Assembly (NCBI GenBank): GCA_021776475.1
Contig: JAJFFV010000005.1
Location: 1,426,001-1,490,000, forward strand
DNA: 64,000 nt
Source: Parvularculaceae bacterium
Lineage (GTDB): Bacteria; Pseudomonadota; Alphaproteobacteria; Caulobacterales; Parvularculaceae
Reading direction: 5' to 3'
Both the position numbers and the translations under genes were made by a program. Below the pieces are notes generated by a model that saw only the letters and a program-made list of their open reading frames with translations, was not told the origin of the DNA and did no database searches. Shown in pieces: positions 60,862 to 64,000 of the stretch. Each line of letters opens with the position of its first letter. Within the stretch, counting starts at the first letter, position 1.

Positions 60862-61866
60862 ATGATCAGCCCACCAGCATTCTGGCAAGACAAGGACGGG
60901 GCCGCCCACCCGGCGGCAAGGATATTACGACCCTTTGCATCCATCTATGGCTGGGCCGGCAGGCGCCGGCACCAACAGGCACGCCCTCATCTCGCTGCCG
61001 GGCCAGTCATCTGCGTCGGCAATGTTAGCATGGGCGGTGTGGGCAAAACGCCGTTTGCGATCATGCTGGCGGAGATTTCTAAATCCAACAATTTGATCCC
61101 GGCATTCCTGACCCGCGGTTATGGCGGAAGTGCAAACGGACCCCTCCTTGTGTCAGCTAAGCAGACGCCAGATATAACAGGAGATGAGGCATTGCTACTC
61201 GCTCGGCACGCCAGCACCTGTATTTCGGCCGACAGGGTGGCTGGCGCAAAAATGATCTTTGCCGGGACGAATGCAGGTGTTTTGATCATGGATGACGGCT
61301 TTCAGAACCCGTCCCTTAAAAAAAATCTGTCGTTTGTTTTAGTTGATGCAGAGACCGGTTTTGGCAATGGCCTGGTTTTTCCGGCCGGTCCGTTGCGCGA
61401 AACGCCAGCTGCCGCCTTCGAGAGAGCCGATGCGATAGTTCTGGTTTTGCCGCATAAGGATTTTGAGGTTCCGCCGGAGTTGCTAAGCCAGGCAACAACC
61501 AAACCAGTCTTTAGGGCTTGGTTGGAACCGCTTAACCGTACCGAACAATCAACCCCTGTTGTGGCATTTTGTGGCATTGGCCGACCCCAGAAATTCTATC
61601 AAACCGCGGCAGCTACCGGGTATGATATCCGTGCGACAAGAGATTTTGCTGATCACTATCAGTTCACGGAGCAGGACCTGACAAGCCTGGCAGCGCTTGC
61701 TGCGCAACATGATGCATCTCTTCTTACAACCGAGAAAGATTTTGTCCGGTTGCCGACCCGCTACCGGGAGAATGTACACGCATTGCCTGTTCGGATGCGG
61801 GTTGATAAGGAACAAGATCTTAAAAACCTATTGCTGACCCAGATACAGAAAGACTCTTCGGCATGA
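60862..61866 (+). CDS. lpxK: tetraacyldisaccharide 4'-kinase
   Basis: The 334-residue enzyme phosphorylates the 4' position of lipid A disaccharide. It has the Walker A VGNVSMGGVGKTPFAIMLAE (about 52-71), the LTRGYGGSANGPLLV segment and DDGFQNPSLKKNLSFVLVDA, all diagnostic. The C-terminal 'FADHYQFTEQDLTSLAALAA' is conserved. It starts 16 bases after the waaA stop and overlaps the next gene by ATGA. Confidence 0.95.
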   Translation: MISPPAFWQDKDGAAHPAARILRPFASIYGWAGRRRHQQARPHLAAGPVICVGNVSMGGVGKTPFAIMLAEISKSNNLIPAFLTRGYGGSANGPLLVSAKQTPDITGDEALLLARHASTCISADRVAGAKMIFAGTNAGVLIMDDGFQNPSLKKNLSFVLVDAETGFGNGLVFPAGPLRETPAAAFERADAIVLVLPHKDFEVPPELLSQATTKPVFRAWLEPLNRTEQSTPVVAFCGIGRPQKFYQTAAATGYDIRATRDFADHYQFTEQDLTSLAALAAQHDASLLTTEKDFVRLPTRYRENVHALPVRMRVDKEQDLKNLLLTQIQKDSSA

Positions 61867-62852
61867 ACGATAGGCCTGCAGATATGGTCACGGACCAGAA
61901 CGGCGCCCCGCGCTGGGATGCTGAGGTGGTATTGCCGGCACGCCGCTCAAATATGAAACTAACAATTTCTCATCGGCTCGAATCAGCGCTGGCTGGATTT
62001 TCGTTTATCTTGTTCAAGGCGCTGGGTGTTGATCGCGCTTCCGCCTTTATGGGCGGTTTCTTGCGCAGGACCGGGCCGCTTCTATGGTCAATTCAGAAGC
62101 GCGGCCTCGCCAACCTTTCCCTTGTCTACCCAGAGAATTCCGCCAAGCAGAACAAAAAAATCCTTGCTGATGTATGGGAAAATCTCGGACGGACCGTGGC
62201 GGAATATGCTCACCTCGACAAGTTTGCTCCCTTCACGGAGAAGGCCCGCATTGACATTGAGAATGAAGAGGCTTTGCGTAAACTGATTGCGGATGGAACA
62301 CAGTGTATTTTTGTTTCGGGTCATATCGCCAACTGGGAATTGATGGCGGTCACCCTTTTTCAGGCGGGCTTGAGATCTGCCACTGTATATCGGGCGGCGA
62401 ACAATCCGATTGTGGATGAAAAGATCATTGAGCTGCGCGCGAATGTCATGTCCCGCTACCTTATTCCAAAAAGCAAACGCAGCAGCCGCGGCTTAATCCG
62501 ATCACTGAACAATGGTCTGTCTGTGTGTATGCTCGTGGATCAAAAACAGGGAGATGGCATTGCGGTGCCGTTTATGGGCCATCCCGCAATGACAGGGCCG
62601 GGAACCGCACGAATGGCCTTGAAATTCGGCATCCCAATCGTGCCGCTCAGCATCAAACGGCGTGGCAAATCAGCGCGCTTCACGTTCAAAGTGCACGAGC
62701 CGATCAGGTTTGAAGCAACCGGCAACGCAGAAGAAGACACCGCGCGCCTAACCGCGAAGATCAATGATGCACTCAGCAGCATCATCCACGCCAATCCTGG
62801 CCAGTGGTTATGGCTTCATCGGCGCTGGCCGCGAGAGCTGACACCCAATTAA
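61863..62852 (+). CDS. LpxL/HtrB-family lipid A acyltransferase
   Basis: The 329-residue protein starts at an ATGA overlap with lpxK. The acyltransferase core shows FVSGHIANWELMAVTLFQAG (catalytic His with Glu) and 'VDQKQGDGIAVPFMGHPAMT' plus 'IPIVPLSIKRRGKSARFTFK', as in lauroyl/myristoyl transferases acting on Kdo-lipid A. Which acyl chain it transfers cannot be decided. It ends the lipid A unit; the convergent repeat protein lies two bases away. Confidence 0.9.
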   Translation: MNDRPADMVTDQNGAPRWDAEVVLPARRSNMKLTISHRLESALAGFSFILFKALGVDRASAFMGGFLRRTGPLLWSIQKRGLANLSLVYPENSAKQNKKILADVWENLGRTVAEYAHLDKFAPFTEKARIDIENEEALRKLIADGTQCIFVSGHIANWELMAVTLFQAGLRSATVYRAANNPIVDEKIIELRANVMSRYLIPKSKRSSRGLIRSLNNGLSVCMLVDQKQGDGIAVPFMGHPAMTGPGTARMALKFGIPIVPLSIKRRGKSARFTFKVHEPIRFEATGNAEEDTARLTAKINDALSSIIHANPGQWLWLHRRWPRELTPN

Positions 62853-62854
62853 CC

Positions 62855-64000
62855 TCATTTAAGCCGTTCTAAGGCTTTCTCACGCTCGCGGTCAGAACCG
62901 ATTGTGTTGGCGGCACTGCGGTAGCGCGCGGCGAGGGAGGAGGTGTCTGGCATATGCTCGGCGATCGTCTCCAGTGTTTTGCGTTTCTCATTGTCAGAGC
63001 TGATATCGGCAGCAACACCGATTAACGCTGACCAGCGCGATGAGCGCTCCGGCAACGCTTCAGCAAGAGTTTCGATCACCCTGCGCCGTTCATTATCTGA
63101 TCCGATCTCGCCGGCAGCCTCGATCGCGGCGCCAGCCACATCCTCATTTGTGCTGACGCGGTCCGCAGCAGTTTCGATAATCTTGCGCTTCTCGTGATCA
63201 CTGCCGATATTGGCCGCGATGAGGGCCAGAAGATCAGCCGCCGCCTGGTCGGAAAATGACGCATTCGCTAGCAGGACTTCGGCGCCCTTTCTGGTTTCGT
63301 GATCGCCGGAAATGCGCCTCAACAAATCGAGCGAGGTTGCGGTTGCGCCCCGCGTCAATTCGCCCGCTGCTGCTGCTTCCATCAGCTTACGGATTTCATG
63401 ATCACCCTCGATGCCCTCAGCTGCTTTCAGCAGCACCGCGCGGGCCTCGGGCGAAAGGTTTGATTGGTGATCAAAGATCGCGCTGATCGCCTTGCGCGTT
63501 TCGTGATCAGCGTCAAGGCGCGCTACGGTTTTGGCGTAGCGCGCGATGGCAGAACCGGACAATGGTGCGGTTTTTGCGAGGGCGACCAGATATTTCCGGG
63601 CTGAATGATGACCCTGGATTTTATTAATCTCGGCGAACACTGCGTCGGCGCCGCCGGCGCTGAAAAGGACAGCAACACGTCTTTCCGCGTCGATAGCGGA
63701 TTCCAGCACAAATAAATGAGTCATTTCGGCAATGCGCCGCGCCGCTGCATCATCAATTTCTCGGGACCGGTCGTTAATCGAATAAAGCGCCTCAATCGCG
63801 TCGCCGTCGCTGATGAAGACGACCCGCTGGCGTTCCCGGCCAACGCGTTGCTCAACTTCGATGCGCCCATCAAGCTCGCTGAACCCGTCACCGGCTTGAT
63901 TAATTACAAACGCGCCTTCCCAATTCGCGCGCAAATCAATGTCATCAGACTTGATCCAGAAATTGCCGTTACCTTTGTCATCGGTGATGTGATTAACGGA
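62855..64000 (-). CDS. HEAT-like alpha-solenoid repeat protein (cut by right edge)
   Basis: The frame is open from the window edge to its stop at 62855, so at least 382 codons are seen and the start lies outside; a TTG at 63934 is only an internal option. The C-terminal half contains about seven tandem repeats of 33-35 residues, each with a D-H/N/R-E-x-R-K turn (DHETRK, DHEIRK, DHETRK, DHEKRK, DNERRR, DNEKRK, DREREK), forming a helical solenoid. The N-terminal part, GNFWIKSDDIDLRANWEGA, looks beta-rich. Function unknown; protein-protein contact is likely. The frame gives no signal peptide within the window. Confidence 0.75.
   Translation of the reverse strand, partial: SVNHITDDKGNGNFWIKSDDIDLRANWEGAFVINQAGDGFSELDGRIEVEQRVGRERQRVVFISDGDAIEALYSINDRSREIDDAAARRIAEMTHLFVLESAIDAERRVAVLFSAGGADAVFAEINKIQGHHSARKYLVALAKTAPLSGSAIARYAKTVARLDADHETRKAISAIFDHQSNLSPEARAVLLKAAEGIEGDHEIRKLMEAAAAGELTRGATATSLDLLRRISGDHETRKGAEVLLANASFSDQAAADLLALIAANIGSDHEKRKIIETAADRVSTNEDVAGAAIEAAGEIGSDNERRRVIETLAEALPERSSRWSALIGVAADISSDNEKRKTLETIAEHMPDTSSLAARYRSAANTIGSDREREKALERLK

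Noticed and set aside
1-64000. CRISPR arrays, insertion sequences, rRNA operons
   Set aside because: No regularly spaced repeats, transposase frames or rRNA-like conserved segments were seen.

Overview
The window is a chromosomal segment from an alphaproteobacterium. The evidence is a circularly permuted (two-piece) ssrA/tmRNA gene, two exact CtrA boxes (TTAA-N7-TTAA), several small families typical of alphaproteobacteria (DUF1491, DUF2093, DUF2161, DUF2336), a methionine synthase that lacks its homocysteine module, and a Gram-negative lipid A/Kdo gene block. The mix fits the Caulobacterales/Hyphomonadaceae/Parvularculales neighbourhood better than Rhizobiales, but the family cannot be fixed from this sequence alone. 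I see no transposase, CRISPR array, integrase, rRNA gene or complete tRNA gene.

Layout. 1-6.4 kb: a cut-off esterase, a ClpP-fold serine protease, DUF1491 and DUF2336 proteins, a class A penicillin-binding protein, a YcgN cysteine-cluster protein and an unknown conserved protein. 6.6-13.5 kb: a DUF885 lipoprotein, a YtcJ-like amidohydrolase lipoprotein, a DUF2161 nuclease-fold protein, an outer-membrane barrel, a polytopic membrane protein and a small HTH regulator. 13.66-14.0 kb: permuted tmRNA. 14.1-19.3 kb: ankyrin protein, ferredoxin-NADP reductase, alanine dehydrogenase with a divergent Lrp/AsnC regulator, and malate synthase. 19.4-24.1 kb: a CAP-domain lipoprotein convergent with a leftward unit of a LexA-like regulator, murL, murD2 and gtrA. 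24.3-32.7 kb: small protein, gph, glmU-glmS, DUF805, rpiA, an unknown, glutathione reductase and an orphan MoxR ATPase. 32.8-34.7 kb: an A+T-richer stretch with an XRE regulator, paired CtrA boxes and two unknown genes. 34.7-39.7 kb: a 2OG-Fe(II) oxygenase divergent from a tightly coupled gabT/FAA-hydrolase/FAA-hydrolase/GNAT/msrC run.

39.7-45.6 kb: PH-domain membrane protein, EttA, an NTF2-like lipoprotein, an M20 peptidase and a secreted HExxH protein. 45.7-50.3 kb: a methionine/SAM-cycle operon (ArsR-methyltransferase fusion, metF, truncated metH) behind a palindromic operator lying between the -35 and -10 elements. 50.6-56.8 kb: TerB-DnaJ protein, DMT transporter, cell-wall amidase, TonB-domain lipoprotein, membrane proteins, DUF2093, an M23 endopeptidase and a coupled Kazal-inhibitor lipoprotein. 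56.8-62.9 kb: an MsbA-like exporter divergent from DUF374 acyltransferase, waaA, lpxK and an LpxL-family acyltransferase. 62.9-64 kb: a HEAT-like repeat protein that runs off the right edge.

Envelope building is the dominant theme: PBP1A, MurL/MurD2, GlmU/GlmS, amidase, M23 peptidase and lipid A/Kdo enzymes supply or remodel peptidoglycan and lipid A. The most interesting items are the MurL-MurD2 route to D-glutamate in peptidoglycan, the CtrA-box-driven gene of unknown function, the methionine synthase with no room for its homocysteine half beside metF, and the operator of the ArsR-methyltransferase gene.
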